A DNA stretch of 64,000 nt from AC-32 sp963788215. GTDB lineage: Bacteria; Actinomycetota; Thermoleophilia; Gaiellales; Gaiellaceae. The first letter of the stretch is position 1. Every line of letters starts with the position of its first letter. A program made the position numbers and the translations under genes. The notes beneath the pieces were generated by a model. The model did not search any database. It was given only the letters and a program-made list of their open reading frames with translations, and was not told the origin of the DNA. This document shows, in pieces, positions 25,184 through 33,489 of the stretch. The DNA is taken from positions 992,001-1,056,000 of the forward strand of contig CAWBFX010000010.1 of NCBI GenBank assembly GCA_963788215.1. The letters are read 5' to 3'.

Positions 25184-26347
25184 ATGAACGAGAACGGCAA
25201 GTTCCTGACCCATGAAGTCGGCTCGCTCGCGAAGCCGGTCTGGCTCGTCAAGACAGCCCAGGGCCGCGAGCTCGACGCCGGCGACATCGAGCACGCCCGC
25301 AGCTGGGGCGAGAAGGTCGGCGTCGAGGGCCACGAGGAGCTCGTCGAGCTGCTCGAGCGCGGAGCCGCCGATCCGAACGAGGTCGCGCGCTGGTCGAGCC
25401 GCTACTGCGTCCGCCTGCAGGAGTCGGCGGGCATCGACGTGATCTGGGACGGCGAGCAGCTGCGCAGCGAGATGTATGCCTGGGCGATCGCGCACTCGAA
25501 CGGCTTCGAGCCGCGCGGCACCGTGCGGAGCTTCGACAACAAGTACTACTCCAAGTCGGCCGCGGTCGGCCCGGTCAGCGTGCGCGAGCCGTACCACAAC
25601 GAGGAGTTCTCGTTCCTGCAGTCGGTGGCGAAGGCGCGGCTGAAGATCCCGATCACCGGCGCCTACACGCTCGCGGTCTGGTCGTATGACGAGCACCACA
25701 CGCCGAAGGAGGGCCGGCTCGGCGCAGGCTACGGCCGCCGCCGCGAGATCGAGGCGCGCCGCGAGCTCACGCTCGACATCGCGCGCAACCTGATCCGCCC
25801 GAACCTCGAGGCGCTGATCGAGCTCGGCGCCGACTGGATCCAGATCGACGAGCCGGGCGCGTCGACCGAGGCCGACGAGCTCGACCTCTTCGTCGAGAGC
25901 TTCAACGTCAGCGTCGAGGGACTCGACTGCTTCTTCTCGACGCACCTCTGCTTCTCGGACTACGACCTCTTCTTCCCGCCGATCGAAGGCATGAGCGGCT
26001 GCCGCCAGTACTGCGTCGGCTTCGCCAATTACGACAGCCGCGAGCTCGGCACCTCCGCGGCCGACCGGCCGGGCTACGAGGTGATCACGAAGTTCCGCGA
26101 CCTGCCGTACGAGCCGATCCTCGGTCTCGGCGTGCTCGACATCCACACCGACTTCATCGAGCCGCCCGAGCTCGTCCGCGACCGGATCCTGCATGCGGTC
26201 GAGGTCTTCGGCGACCCGGCGCGCATCCACGTCTGCCCCGATTGTGGCCTGCGAACGCGCAGCTGGGAGGTCGCCTACGAGAAGCTCCGCTCGCTCGTCG
26301 AGGGCGCACGGCTGGCCCAGGAGGCGCTGACAGGCGCACCTGTCTAG
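25184..26347 (+). CDS. Cobalamin-independent methionine synthase, catalytic (C-terminal) domain
   Basis: Zinc-dependent methyltransferase of 387 aa corresponding to the C-terminal MetE barrel that activates homocysteine. Zinc ligands are His254 and Cys256 (STHLCFSDYD) and Cys354 (VCPDCGLRTR). The substrate Asp/Glu region is WIQIDEPG, and VLDIHTDFIEPPE matches the DIHSP-type loop. It is about half the length of classical fused MetE (roughly 750 aa), so it is a core MetE. Methyl donor could be methyl-tetrahydrofolate or, as for some core MetE proteins, a corrinoid protein; the N-domain partner at 24217 favours folate. Downstream ahcY and mtnA complete a methionine cycle theme. Confidence 0.88.
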   Translation: MNENGKFLTHEVGSLAKPVWLVKTAQGRELDAGDIEHARSWGEKVGVEGHEELVELLERGAADPNEVARWSSRYCVRLQESAGIDVIWDGEQLRSEMYAWAIAHSNGFEPRGTVRSFDNKYYSKSAAVGPVSVREPYHNEEFSFLQSVAKARLKIPITGAYTLAVWSYDEHHTPKEGRLGAGYGRRREIEARRELTLDIARNLIRPNLEALIELGADWIQIDEPGASTEADELDLFVESFNVSVEGLDCFFSTHLCFSDYDLFFPPIEGMSGCRQYCVGFANYDSRELGTSAADRPGYEVITKFRDLPYEPILGLGVLDIHTDFIEPPELVRDRILHAVEVFGDPARIHVCPDCGLRTRSWEVAYEKLRSLVEGARLAQEALTGAPV

Positions 26348-26365
26348 CCCGGCCGAGGGCTTGGC

Positions 26366-26371
26366 TATCCT
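26366..26371 (+). promoter_or_regulatory. Candidate -10 TATCCT for the LCP gene
   Basis: TATCCT lies 42 nt before ATG 26414. Transcription would begin near a gaacgc/gcgttc stem (26381-26400). No ribosome-binding site precedes the ATG. Confidence 0.35.
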
Positions 26372-26413
26372 GAACCAGGCGAACGCGGCTCCGGGCGTTC
26401 CTGCTTTTCGCGT

Positions 26414-28384
26414 ATGAGGACGACGCTCAAGAGAGGAATCGGCCGCGGCGCAAACGGCAACGGCAGGGCGATCCTGCCGCCGGGCTCGCTCTCGCCGGTC
26501 ACCCTCTACCGCCAGGCTCCGCCGTCAAAGCCCGGTTTCGCGAAGGTCGTCGGGCGCTTCTTCCTCTTCCTCGCGCTCGTCCTCGTCGTGCTCATGACGG
26601 GGCTCGTCGGCGGTTTCTACCTCTGGGCTCACGAGAAGGCGTTCGCGCTCGGCTGCCAGACGCTCGACTGTAAACGCGCGTCGAAGGGCCTGGACGAGAT
26701 CAAGGACGCGAGCCAACCGGCGACCGCACTGGTGATCGGGTACGACCATCGCGCGGGCGACGGAAACGATCCCTCGCGGTCCGACACGATGATGCTGATT
26801 CGCGCCGACCCCGTGACGAAGACGATCTCGCTGCTCTCGCTCCCGCGCGATCTCGACGTCCCGATCTACTGCCCCTCGCGCACCGCGACGGGCCGCAACG
26901 GGCCCGCCGTCGTCTACGACCACGGCCGCATCAACAGCGCCTACGCGTTCTGCGGCGCGACCGGGTCGCTCGAGACCGTGCGGCACCTGACCGGCTTGCC
27001 GATCAACTACCTGATCAACGTCAACTTCCTCGGCTTCATCACGGTCGTGAACAAGCTCGGCGGCGTCTGGATGGACGTCGACCGCCGCTACTACAACCGC
27101 AACGTGGGCACGATCGCGACCGACTACTCGAACATCGACCTCCAGCCGGGCTATCAGCTCCTGAACGGCAGGCAGGCGCTCTCGTTCGTGCGCTTCCGGC
27201 ACACGGACTCCGACCTCTTCAGGCTCGCGCGGCAGCAGCAGTTCGTGAGCGCGCTGCGCCAGCAGGCGTCGCACTCGCTCGGCCCGCGCAGCGTGATCAA
27301 CCTGGTGAACACGATCACGAACCACCACTACGTCGAGGTCGGGATCGGCGGTGGGCGCCACGTCGACCTCGGCCTGCTCGACAGTTACGCCGGTTTCGCG
27401 CACGGACTGCCGCCGGGTCACGTCTTCCAGAACAGGATCCAGGACCTGACCGGGACCAACGAGCTGTTCGCGCCGCAGTCGAGCATCGACGAGGCCGTTC
27501 AGAGCTTCCTCAACCCGGACGTGCAGTCGGCTGCCCAGCAGACGGCCGTCGCGCTCGGGCGCAAGCTGCACAAGAAGTTCACGCTGCCGCCTTCGAAGGT
27601 GTCGGTCACCGTCCTGAACGGGAACGGCGTGGCCGGGTCGGCCGCCAACGCGAGCTACTTGCTCGCTCAGAAGGACTACAAGATCCTGCTGCCGCCGAGC
27701 AACCAGCCGGCCAACGCGCCGAACTGGAACTACTTCCACTCGAAGGCGTACTTCGATCCGAGCCGGGGAGCGTGCAAGGGGGCCGCGCAGGGCGTGGCGA
27801 AGCTCGTCGGCAGCACCGACGTCGAGGCGCTCCCAGCGAAGCTCGCGCAGTCCGCGAACGGCGCCTGCGTAGTGCTCGTCGTCGGCTCGACCTTCCACAA
27901 CCGCCTGGCGCCGTCGTTCGTCCAGCAGGCGCCGCCGACCCACCATCCGCCCTTCATCCGCCGCGACCCCGGCGCGACGCGCTCGAGCCTCGCGGGCGTC
28001 AAGCGCCGCGTGCGCTTCCGTCTGCAGCTGCCGACCGTGCTCGAGCGCAACTCGAACCTCGATTCCGGATACGGGGAGACGCCGCTCCGGGTGTACTCGC
28101 TCGGCGGGCGCCCGTCGGTCCGGCTGACGTACCGCACCGGCGCGAACGAGTACTGGGGGATCCAGGAGACAGACTGGAACGACGCTCCGATCTTCTCCGA
28201 CCGCAGCCTGAGCCAGACGGTCGGCGGGCGGCACTACGACCTCTACTACAACGGCTCCCACCTGCACATGGTGGTGCTGAGGAGCGGCGGTGCGAGCTAC
28301 TGGGTCGTGAACACGCTGCTGGACGCGCTCTCGAACGAGACGATGCTCTCGATCGCGCGAGGGCTGCGGCCCATGACGCGCTAG
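26414..28384 (+). CDS. LytR-CpsA-Psr (LCP) family cell-wall glycopolymer ligase
   Basis: Membrane-anchored phosphotransferase, 656 aa, that attaches undecaprenyl-linked glycopolymers to peptidoglycan. A cytoplasmic N-terminus of about 45 residues and one helix (FFLFLALVLVVLMTGLVGGF) precede the extracytoplasmic LCP domain (about 95-300) with RSDTMMLIRADP, LSLPRDLDV and FVRFRHTDSDLFRLARQQQF carrying the conserved Arg/Asp set. A LytR_C domain begins VSVTVLNGNGVAGSAAN (about 395). The last 150 residues are an extra domain without clear family. Neighbouring UDP-glucose dehydrogenase and nucleotidyltransferases suggest the polymer contains uronic acid. Confidence 0.9.
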   Translation: MRTTLKRGIGRGANGNGRAILPPGSLSPVTLYRQAPPSKPGFAKVVGRFFLFLALVLVVLMTGLVGGFYLWAHEKAFALGCQTLDCKRASKGLDEIKDASQPATALVIGYDHRAGDGNDPSRSDTMMLIRADPVTKTISLLSLPRDLDVPIYCPSRTATGRNGPAVVYDHGRINSAYAFCGATGSLETVRHLTGLPINYLINVNFLGFITVVNKLGGVWMDVDRRYYNRNVGTIATDYSNIDLQPGYQLLNGRQALSFVRFRHTDSDLFRLARQQQFVSALRQQASHSLGPRSVINLVNTITNHHYVEVGIGGGRHVDLGLLDSYAGFAHGLPPGHVFQNRIQDLTGTNELFAPQSSIDEAVQSFLNPDVQSAAQQTAVALGRKLHKKFTLPPSKVSVTVLNGNGVAGSAANASYLLAQKDYKILLPPSNQPANAPNWNYFHSKAYFDPSRGACKGAAQGVAKLVGSTDVEALPAKLAQSANGACVVLVVGSTFHNRLAPSFVQQAPPTHHPPFIRRDPGATRSSLAGVKRRVRFRLQLPTVLERNSNLDSGYGETPLRVYSLGGRPSVRLTYRTGANEYWGIQETDWNDAPIFSDRSLSQTVGGRHYDLYYNGSHLHMVVLRSGGASYWVVNTLLDALSNETMLSIARGLRPMTR

Positions 28385-28398
28385 GCTCCGCCGGTGAA

Positions 28399-29733
28399 AT
28401 GGGGCCCGTGAAAATCGGCATCTTCGGCGCGGGCTGGGTCGGACTCGTCACGGGCGCGTGCTTCGCCGACCTCGGCCACGACGTCGTGATCCGAGACATC
28501 GTCGCCGAGCGGATCGAGTCGCTGCGCGAAGGGCGCGTCCCCTTCCACGAGCCGGGCGTCGAGGAGCTGCTCGCACGGAACGAAGAGCGCCTGACCTTCA
28601 CAACGGAGGTCTCCGACCTCGCGGGGTGCTCGGTGCTGTTCGTCTGCGTCGGCACGCCGCCGACCTACACCGGCGACGCCGACCTGACCGCCGTCTGGCA
28701 CGTCGTCGACGAGCTGCCGGTCCCCGAGGAGCGGACGGTGCTCGTAATGAAGAGCACCGTGCCCGTCGGCACCGGCGAGAAGGTCCGCGCGGCCCTCGAG
28801 TCGCGGGGCCTCTCGCACGTCGGCTACGTCTCGAACCCCGAGTTCCTCGCCGAGGGGAACGCGGTCAAGGACTTCATGGAGCCCGACCGCGTCGTCGTCG
28901 GCTCCTTCACGCAGGCTGACGGCGAGCTCGTGGTCTCGCTCTACGAGCCGCTGGGCGCGCCGATCGTCCGCACCGACGTCGCCTCCGCTGAGATGATCAA
29001 GCTCGCCGCGAACGCGTTCCTGATGACGCGGATCAGCTTCATCAACGAAATCGCGAACGTCTGCGAGGCCACCGGCGCGGATGTGGTCAAGGTCGCGGAG
29101 GGGATCGGGCTCGACCACCGGCTCGGGCCGCACTTCCTGCGCGCAGGGATCGGCTGGGGCGGCTCGTGCTTCCCGAAGGACGGCGTCGCGCTCAAGCAGC
29201 TCGCGTCGAACTCCGGCTACCACTTCCAGCTGCTCAGCGCCGTGATCGAGGTCAACGAGCTGCAGAAGCGGCGTGTGGTCGGGAAGCTCGAGAAGCACCT
29301 CGGAAAGCTCCGCGGCAAGACGATCGCGCTGCTCGGGCTCGCCTTCAAGCCGAACACGGACGACCTGCGCGAGGCGCCCTCGCTCGTCCTCGCGTCGCGC
29401 CTGCTCGCGGAGGGCGCGGAGGTGCGCGCCTGGGATCCGATCGCGGACGCGCGCCACCTGCTGCAGGGCGTCACGTTCTGCGACAGCGTCCTCGATGCGG
29501 TCAGCGGCGCCGACGCAGCGGTGATCGTGACGGAGTGGGACGAGCTACGCGACCTCGCTTCCGAGGAGGTGCGCGACGCGATGCGCCGGCCGGTGATCGT
29601 CGACGGGCGCAACCTGCTCGATCCCGAGACGGCCCGGACCGCGGGCTTCGTCTACGAGGGGATCGGCCGGGCCGCGTCCGCGCTTGCGGCGCTGCCGGAG
29701 ACCGAAGAACCGAAGCGCGAGCTCAGGCAGTAG
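28399..29733 (+). CDS. UDP-glucose/GDP-mannose 6-dehydrogenase family protein
   Basis: NAD-dependent four-electron oxidation of a nucleotide sugar to its uronate, 444 aa. Rossmann motif GIFGAGWVGLVTG, catalytic Cys257 in GWGGSCFPKD, the central dimerisation helix region, and GLAFKPNTDDLREAPS in the C-terminal domain are intact. UDP-glucose is likeliest but GDP-mannose or UDP-ManNAc cannot be excluded. ATG 28399 is used; GTG 28408 (VKIGIFG) is equally possible and would match the family start better. The stop overlaps the next start as TAGTG. Confidence 0.92.
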   Translation: MGPVKIGIFGAGWVGLVTGACFADLGHDVVIRDIVAERIESLREGRVPFHEPGVEELLARNEERLTFTTEVSDLAGCSVLFVCVGTPPTYTGDADLTAVWHVVDELPVPEERTVLVMKSTVPVGTGEKVRAALESRGLSHVGYVSNPEFLAEGNAVKDFMEPDRVVVGSFTQADGELVVSLYEPLGAPIVRTDVASAEMIKLAANAFLMTRISFINEIANVCEATGADVVKVAEGIGLDHRLGPHFLRAGIGWGGSCFPKDGVALKQLASNSGYHFQLLSAVIEVNELQKRRVVGKLEKHLGKLRGKTIALLGLAFKPNTDDLREAPSLVLASRLLAEGAEVRAWDPIADARHLLQGVTFCDSVLDAVSGADAAVIVTEWDELRDLASEEVRDAMRRPVIVDGRNLLDPETARTAGFVYEGIGRAASALAALPETEEPKRELRQ

Positions 29734-30425
29734 TGGAAGCGATCATCCTGGCCGGCGGCAAGGCCGAGCGTCTCGGCGACGCCGCGCGCGGCGGCCCGAA
29801 GGCGCTGGTCGAGGTCGCGGGCAAGCCGCTGGTGGCGTACCAGGTCGAGCAGCTCGCGGCGGCTGCCGTCGAACGCGTCCTGATCAGCTGCGCGCAAGGA
29901 CAGGAGGACGCCTTCCAGGAGGCGCTCGGCGAGATCGGTCCCCAGATCGTCCCCGTCGGCGAGCCCGAGCCGCTCGGCCGCGGCGGCGGCATTCGCTTGG
30001 CCGCGGAGCAGCGGCGCGAGGAGGGCAACGTCTATGCGCTCAACGGCGACGAGCTCGTCGACGTCGACCTCCTGCGCCTGCTCGAGCTCCACTGCAAGGG
30101 CGACGCCCTCGCGACGATCACCGTCGTCCCGCTCCGGTCGCCGTTCGGGGTCGTGGAGCTGGAGGAGGACATCGTGACGGGCTTCCGTGAGGCGCCGCAG
30201 CTCGATCACTGGGTCAGCTGCGGGATCTACGTGCTCGGCGACGAGGCGCTCTCGCGTTTCCCCGAGCGCGGCGACCACGAGACGACGACGTTCCCCGACC
30301 TCGCCGGCGAGCGCCGCCTCGGGGCCTATCGCCACGAGGGCATCTGGCTGACCGTGAACACGCCGAAGGACCTGCGGCTGGCCGAAGAGCACCTGACCGC
30401 GAACCCCGACTGGCCGAACGCCTGA
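29733..30425 (+). CDS. Sugar-1-phosphate nucleotidyltransferase
   Basis: NTP-transferase fold, 230 aa. The N-terminal nucleotide-binding loop is ILAGGKAERLGD with PKALVEVAGKPLV, and the metal-binding Asp lies in YALNGDELVD. It makes an NDP-sugar from NTP and a sugar-1-phosphate; mannose-1-phosphate guanylyl- and glucose-1-phosphate-type enzymes both fit. GTG overlaps the dehydrogenase stop codon, so the two are translated together. The cupin that follows resembles the isomerase half of bifunctional ManC, which favours a GDP-mannose-like pathway. Confidence 0.85.
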   Translation: MEAIILAGGKAERLGDAARGGPKALVEVAGKPLVAYQVEQLAAAAVERVLISCAQGQEDAFQEALGEIGPQIVPVGEPEPLGRGGGIRLAAEQRREEGNVYALNGDELVDVDLLRLLELHCKGDALATITVVPLRSPFGVVELEEDIVTGFREAPQLDHWVSCGIYVLGDEALSRFPERGDHETTTFPDLAGERRLGAYRHEGIWLTVNTPKDLRLAEEHLTANPDWPNA

Positions 30426-30445
30426 CCCGATGGCGTTGACAGTGG

Positions 30446-30451
30446 TAGGTT
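30446..30451 (+). promoter_or_regulatory. Leaderless -10 box TAGGTT
   Basis: TAGGTT, 7 nt (cgccatc), then GTG 30459. A TTGACA at 30436 is only 4 nt upstream, too close to be its -35. Confidence 0.5.
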
Positions 30452-30458
30452 CGCCATC

Positions 30459-30881
30459 GTGGCGGGCCACGACCACTTGACGTCGCCCAACCTCCGCGGG
30501 CACGAGCGGTTCACGACCGAGCCGAAGAAGGTCGACAAGCCCTGGGGCTACGAGCTGATCTTCGCCGTCACCGAGCGCTACGCGGGCAAGCTCCTCCACG
30601 TCAAGGCGGGCGAGTCGCTCAGCCTTCAGTTCCACAACGTGAAGGACGAGGCCTGGTACGTGCTCGATGGGAGGGCGGAGGTCGAGCTCGGCGCGCCCGG
30701 TGAGAGCGTGCTCGCGAGCGAGGTGGTCGGCGCGGGGGCGGCGTTCCGCTTCACGCCCGGGACGGTGCACCGTGTGAAAGCCCTGGAGGACACGACGATT
30801 CTCGAGGTCTCCACACCAGAGCTGGACGACGTCGTGCGCCTCGAGGACAGCTACGGGAGAACCGGCACCAGCGAACCCTGA
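30459..30881 (+). CDS. Cupin, mannose-6-phosphate isomerase type II-like
   Basis: A 140-residue single-domain cupin. The KPWGYELIFAVTERYAGKLL opening and the metal-site motif SLQFHNVKDEAWYVLDGRAEV ... GTVHRVKAL correspond to the C-terminal isomerase domain of ManC-type proteins and to sugar isomerases of this class. It would supply mannose-6-phosphate (or a related sugar phosphate) for the nucleotidyltransferase just upstream. Note that the first histidine of the classical HxH is partly replaced (QFHN). It has its own leaderless promoter with GTG start. Confidence 0.78.
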   Translation: MAGHDHLTSPNLRGHERFTTEPKKVDKPWGYELIFAVTERYAGKLLHVKAGESLSLQFHNVKDEAWYVLDGRAEVELGAPGESVLASEVVGAGAAFRFTPGTVHRVKALEDTTILEVSTPELDDVVRLEDSYGRTGTSEP

Positions 30882-30892
30882 CACGAGTGTGT

Positions 30893-30898
30893 TAACGT
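30893..30898 (+). promoter_or_regulatory. Leaderless -10 box TAACGT
   Basis: TAACGT, 7 nt (tctggcc), then GTG 30906. It probably drives the MerR-like gene and ahcY. Confidence 0.55.
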
Positions 30899-30905
30899 TC
30901 TGGCC

Positions 30906-31229
30906 GTGAAAAGCGCGACGGTCGGAGAGGCGGCTGCCCAGACGGGCTGGTCGCCGCGGATGCTGCGGTATCTGGAGCGTTCCGGGCTGGTCGTCCCGCG
31001 CCGAACGGGCTCGGGGTACCGGTCGTACGGGCTGCTCGAGCTGAACCAGCTCCGCTCGCTCAAGCAGCTGCGGCGTCGCTTCGGCGTCGAGCTGCGGGAG
31101 CTCGCCTTCGCCGCGAGGCTTCGGTACGAGCCGGAGCTGCGCGCGGCGGTCGACAGCTGGCTCGCCGGCAGCGAGCTGACCGCGCTCGATTGGGAGCAGC
31201 GTAAGCACGAGCGGCTGCTGGCCGCCTGA
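30906..31229 (+). CDS. MerR-family transcriptional regulator, short
   Basis: DNA-binding protein of 107 aa. The MerR winged helix-turn-helix occupies residues 4-72: VGEAAAQTGWSPRMLRYLER, SGLVVPRRTGSGYRSYG, LLELNQLRSLKQLRRRFGVE. The C-terminal effector region is only about 35 residues and has no metal-binding Cys, so it senses something other than a thiophilic metal, or acts as a simple dimeric binder. It lies 17 bp upstream of ahcY, a conserved-looking pairing suggesting it controls S-adenosylhomocysteine hydrolase or senses a methyl-cycle metabolite. Confidence 0.85.
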   Translation: MKSATVGEAAAQTGWSPRMLRYLERSGLVVPRRTGSGYRSYGLLELNQLRSLKQLRRRFGVELRELAFAARLRYEPELRAAVDSWLAGSELTALDWEQRKHERLLAA

Positions 31230-31246
31230 CACCTGGGAGGAATCGA

Positions 31247-32515
31247 ATGGCGACGACGAGACGGCACGACGTCAAGGACCTGGCGCTGGCGGAAGAGGGC
31301 CTGCGCCGCATCGAGTGGGCGGACCGGCAGATGCCGGTGCTCGCCGCGATCCGCGACCGCTTCGAGCGCGAGCAGCCGCTGGCCGGGTACCGCGTCTCGG
31401 CGTGCCTGCACGTCACGAGCGAGACCGCCAACCTGATGCGCGCCCTCAAGGCGGGCGGGGCCGACGTCGTGCTCTGCGCGTCGAACCCCCTCTCCACGCA
31501 GGACGACGTCGCCGCCGCGCTCGTCGAGCACTACGACGTCGCGGTCTTCGCGATCAAGGGCGAGGACAACGACACGTACTACGAGCACATCGAGGCCGCG
31601 GTCGACCACAAGCCGCAGCTGACGATGGACGACGGAGCCGACGTGATCGGCGTCCTGCATTCGCACCGCCGCGAGCAGCTCGGCGACATCATCGGCGGGA
31701 CCGAGGAGACAACCACGGGCGTGATCCGCCTGCGCGCGCTCGAGCGCGACGGCGCCCTCGGCTTCCCGGTGGTCGCGGTCAACGACGCTAAGACGAAGCA
31801 CTTCTTCGACAACCGCTACGGCACCGGCCAGTCGACCATCGACGGGATCATCCGCGCCACCAACATCCTGCTGGCGGGGCGGAAGTTCGTCGTTGCCGGC
31901 TACGGCTGGTGCGGCCGCGGCGTCGCGATGCGCGCGAAGGGCCACGGCGCGCACGTCATCGTCACCGAGGTCGACCCGCTGCGGGCGCTCGAGGCCGCGA
32001 TGGACGGCTACGAGGTGCTGCCGATGGAGCGGGCGGCCGAGATCGGCGACATCTTCGTCACCGCGACCGGCGACAAGTCCGTCATCACCGGCGCGCACAT
32101 GGAGCGCATGAAGGACGGGGCCGTGCTCGCGAACACCGGGCACTTCAACGTCGAGATCGACATCCCGGCGCTGCGGGCGCTCGCCGTCGAGACCCGGAGC
32201 CTGCGCCAGTTCGTCGACGAGTTCCAGCTCTCCGACGGCCGGCGGATCTACCTCGTCGCCGACGGCCGGCTCGTGAACCTCGCGGCCGCCGAGGGGCATC
32301 CGGCGCAGGTGATGGACATGTCCTTCGCCAACCAGGCACTCTCGGCCGAGTACATGGTCGCGAACGCGGCGAGCCTCGAGCGGAGCGTCTACCCGGTGCC
32401 CGAGGAGATCGACAAGGAGATCGCGCGCCTGAAGCTCGCGACGATGGGCATCGCCATCGACGAGTTGACGGAGGAGCAGGCGAAGTACCTCGCCTCCTGG
32501 GACGAGGGGACGTAG
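31247..32515 (+). CDS. ahcY: Adenosylhomocysteinase (S-adenosyl-L-homocysteine hydrolase)
   Basis: NAD-containing enzyme (422 aa) hydrolysing S-adenosylhomocysteine to homocysteine and adenosine, removing the product inhibitor of all SAM methyltransferases. Signatures: substrate domain ACLHVTSETANLMRAL and CASNPLSTQDDVAAAL, GGTEETTTGVIRL, NDAKTKHFFDNRYGTGQS, and the NAD site VAGYGWCGRGVAMRAKG. It is of the shorter bacterial type lacking the roughly 40-residue insertion. The ribosome-binding site gggagga lies 7 nt upstream. The homocysteine it makes is the substrate of the MetE pair at 24-26 kb. Confidence 0.97.
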   Translation: MATTRRHDVKDLALAEEGLRRIEWADRQMPVLAAIRDRFEREQPLAGYRVSACLHVTSETANLMRALKAGGADVVLCASNPLSTQDDVAAALVEHYDVAVFAIKGEDNDTYYEHIEAAVDHKPQLTMDDGADVIGVLHSHRREQLGDIIGGTEETTTGVIRLRALERDGALGFPVVAVNDAKTKHFFDNRYGTGQSTIDGIIRATNILLAGRKFVVAGYGWCGRGVAMRAKGHGAHVIVTEVDPLRALEAAMDGYEVLPMERAAEIGDIFVTATGDKSVITGAHMERMKDGAVLANTGHFNVEIDIPALRALAVETRSLRQFVDEFQLSDGRRIYLVADGRLVNLAAAEGHPAQVMDMSFANQALSAEYMVANAASLERSVYPVPEEIDKEIARLKLATMGIAIDELTEEQAKYLASWDEGT

Positions 32516-32535
32516 CACCTAGTCCAGTCCGGTCC

Positions 32536-33489
32536 GTGCTGGCCCCGGAACGCATCCTCAGGCTCGAGCCCGATCAGGTCGTGCTCCTCGACCAGCGGCG
32601 GCTGCCGGACGAGGAGGTCGAGCTCGTCTGCAGCTCGGCCGCCGAGGTCGCGGAGGCGATTCGGACGCTGGCGGTCCGCGGCGCTCCGGCGATCGGGATC
32701 GCAGCTGCCTACGGTTACGCGCTCGCGGCGGCCCGCGGGGAGGACCTCGACGACGCCTTCGCGGCCCTCGAGGGCGCGCGGCCGACGGCCGCGAATCTCT
32801 CGTGGGCGCTGCGGGAGGTGCGAGCGGCGCCCGATCCGGCCGTTCGCGCCTCCGAGCTGCACGCCGAGGAGGTCGAACGCTGTCGGCAGATGAGCGTCCA
32901 CGCGGCCGGCCTGCTCGGCGCGGGGAGTCGCGCGCTCACGCACTGCAACACGGGCGCGCTCGCGACCGGCGGGCAGGGGACGGCACTCGGCGCGCTTCGC
33001 GAGGCCTGGATGCAAGGTCTCGTCGAGCACGTCTTCGTCGACGAGACGCGGCCGCTGCTCCAGGGAGCGCGCCTGACCGCGTGGGAGCTCGACGCGGACG
33101 GGATTCCGCACACCGTCGTCGCCGATTCCGCGGCCGGGCACCTCCTGGCCTCGGGCGAGGTCGACTGCGTCCTCGTCGGCGCCGACCGCATCGCGGCGAA
33201 CGGCGACACGGCGAACAAGATCGGCACGTACCCTCTCGCGGTGCTCGCCGGCCGCCACGGAGTTCCGTTCTACGTCGTCGCGCCCACCTCGACCGTCGAC
33301 CTCGACACGCCCACCGGCGCCGAGATCCCGATCGAGGAGCGTGACCCCGCCGAGATCACGGCGCGCTTCCCGGCGCGGAATCCGGCCTTCGACGTCACGC
33401 CGGCGGAGCTGATCTCGGCGATCGTGACCGAGGCGGGCATCCACCGGGCGCCGTACGCCGACAGCCTCGCGCGGCCGGTGGTCGCGTGA
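32536..33489 (+). CDS. mtnA: Methylthioribose-1-phosphate isomerase
   Basis: Converts 5-methylthioribose-1-phosphate to methylthioribulose-1-phosphate in methionine salvage; 317 aa, eIF2B-like fold. Catalytic Cys137 is in HCNTGALATGGQGTALG and Asp217 in GADRIAANGDTANKIGTY; DETRPLLQGARLTAWEL is also diagnostic. Other mtn genes are not nearby, so the pathway must be completed elsewhere, or the enzyme serves an alternative MTA/5-deoxyribose shunt. GTG start; the stop overlaps the next gene (GTGA). Confidence 0.94.
   Translation: MLAPERILRLEPDQVVLLDQRRLPDEEVELVCSSAAEVAEAIRTLAVRGAPAIGIAAAYGYALAAARGEDLDDAFAALEGARPTAANLSWALREVRAAPDPAVRASELHAEEVERCRQMSVHAAGLLGAGSRALTHCNTGALATGGQGTALGALREAWMQGLVEHVFVDETRPLLQGARLTAWELDADGIPHTVVADSAAGHLLASGEVDCVLVGADRIAANGDTANKIGTYPLAVLAGRHGVPFYVVAPTSTVDLDTPTGAEIPIEERDPAEITARFPARNPAFDVTPAELISAIVTEAGIHRAPYADSLARPVVA

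Noticed and set aside
30436..30441. TTGACA as a -35 box for the cupin promoter
   Set aside because: Only 4 nt separate it from TAGGTT, far from the 16-18 bp needed.
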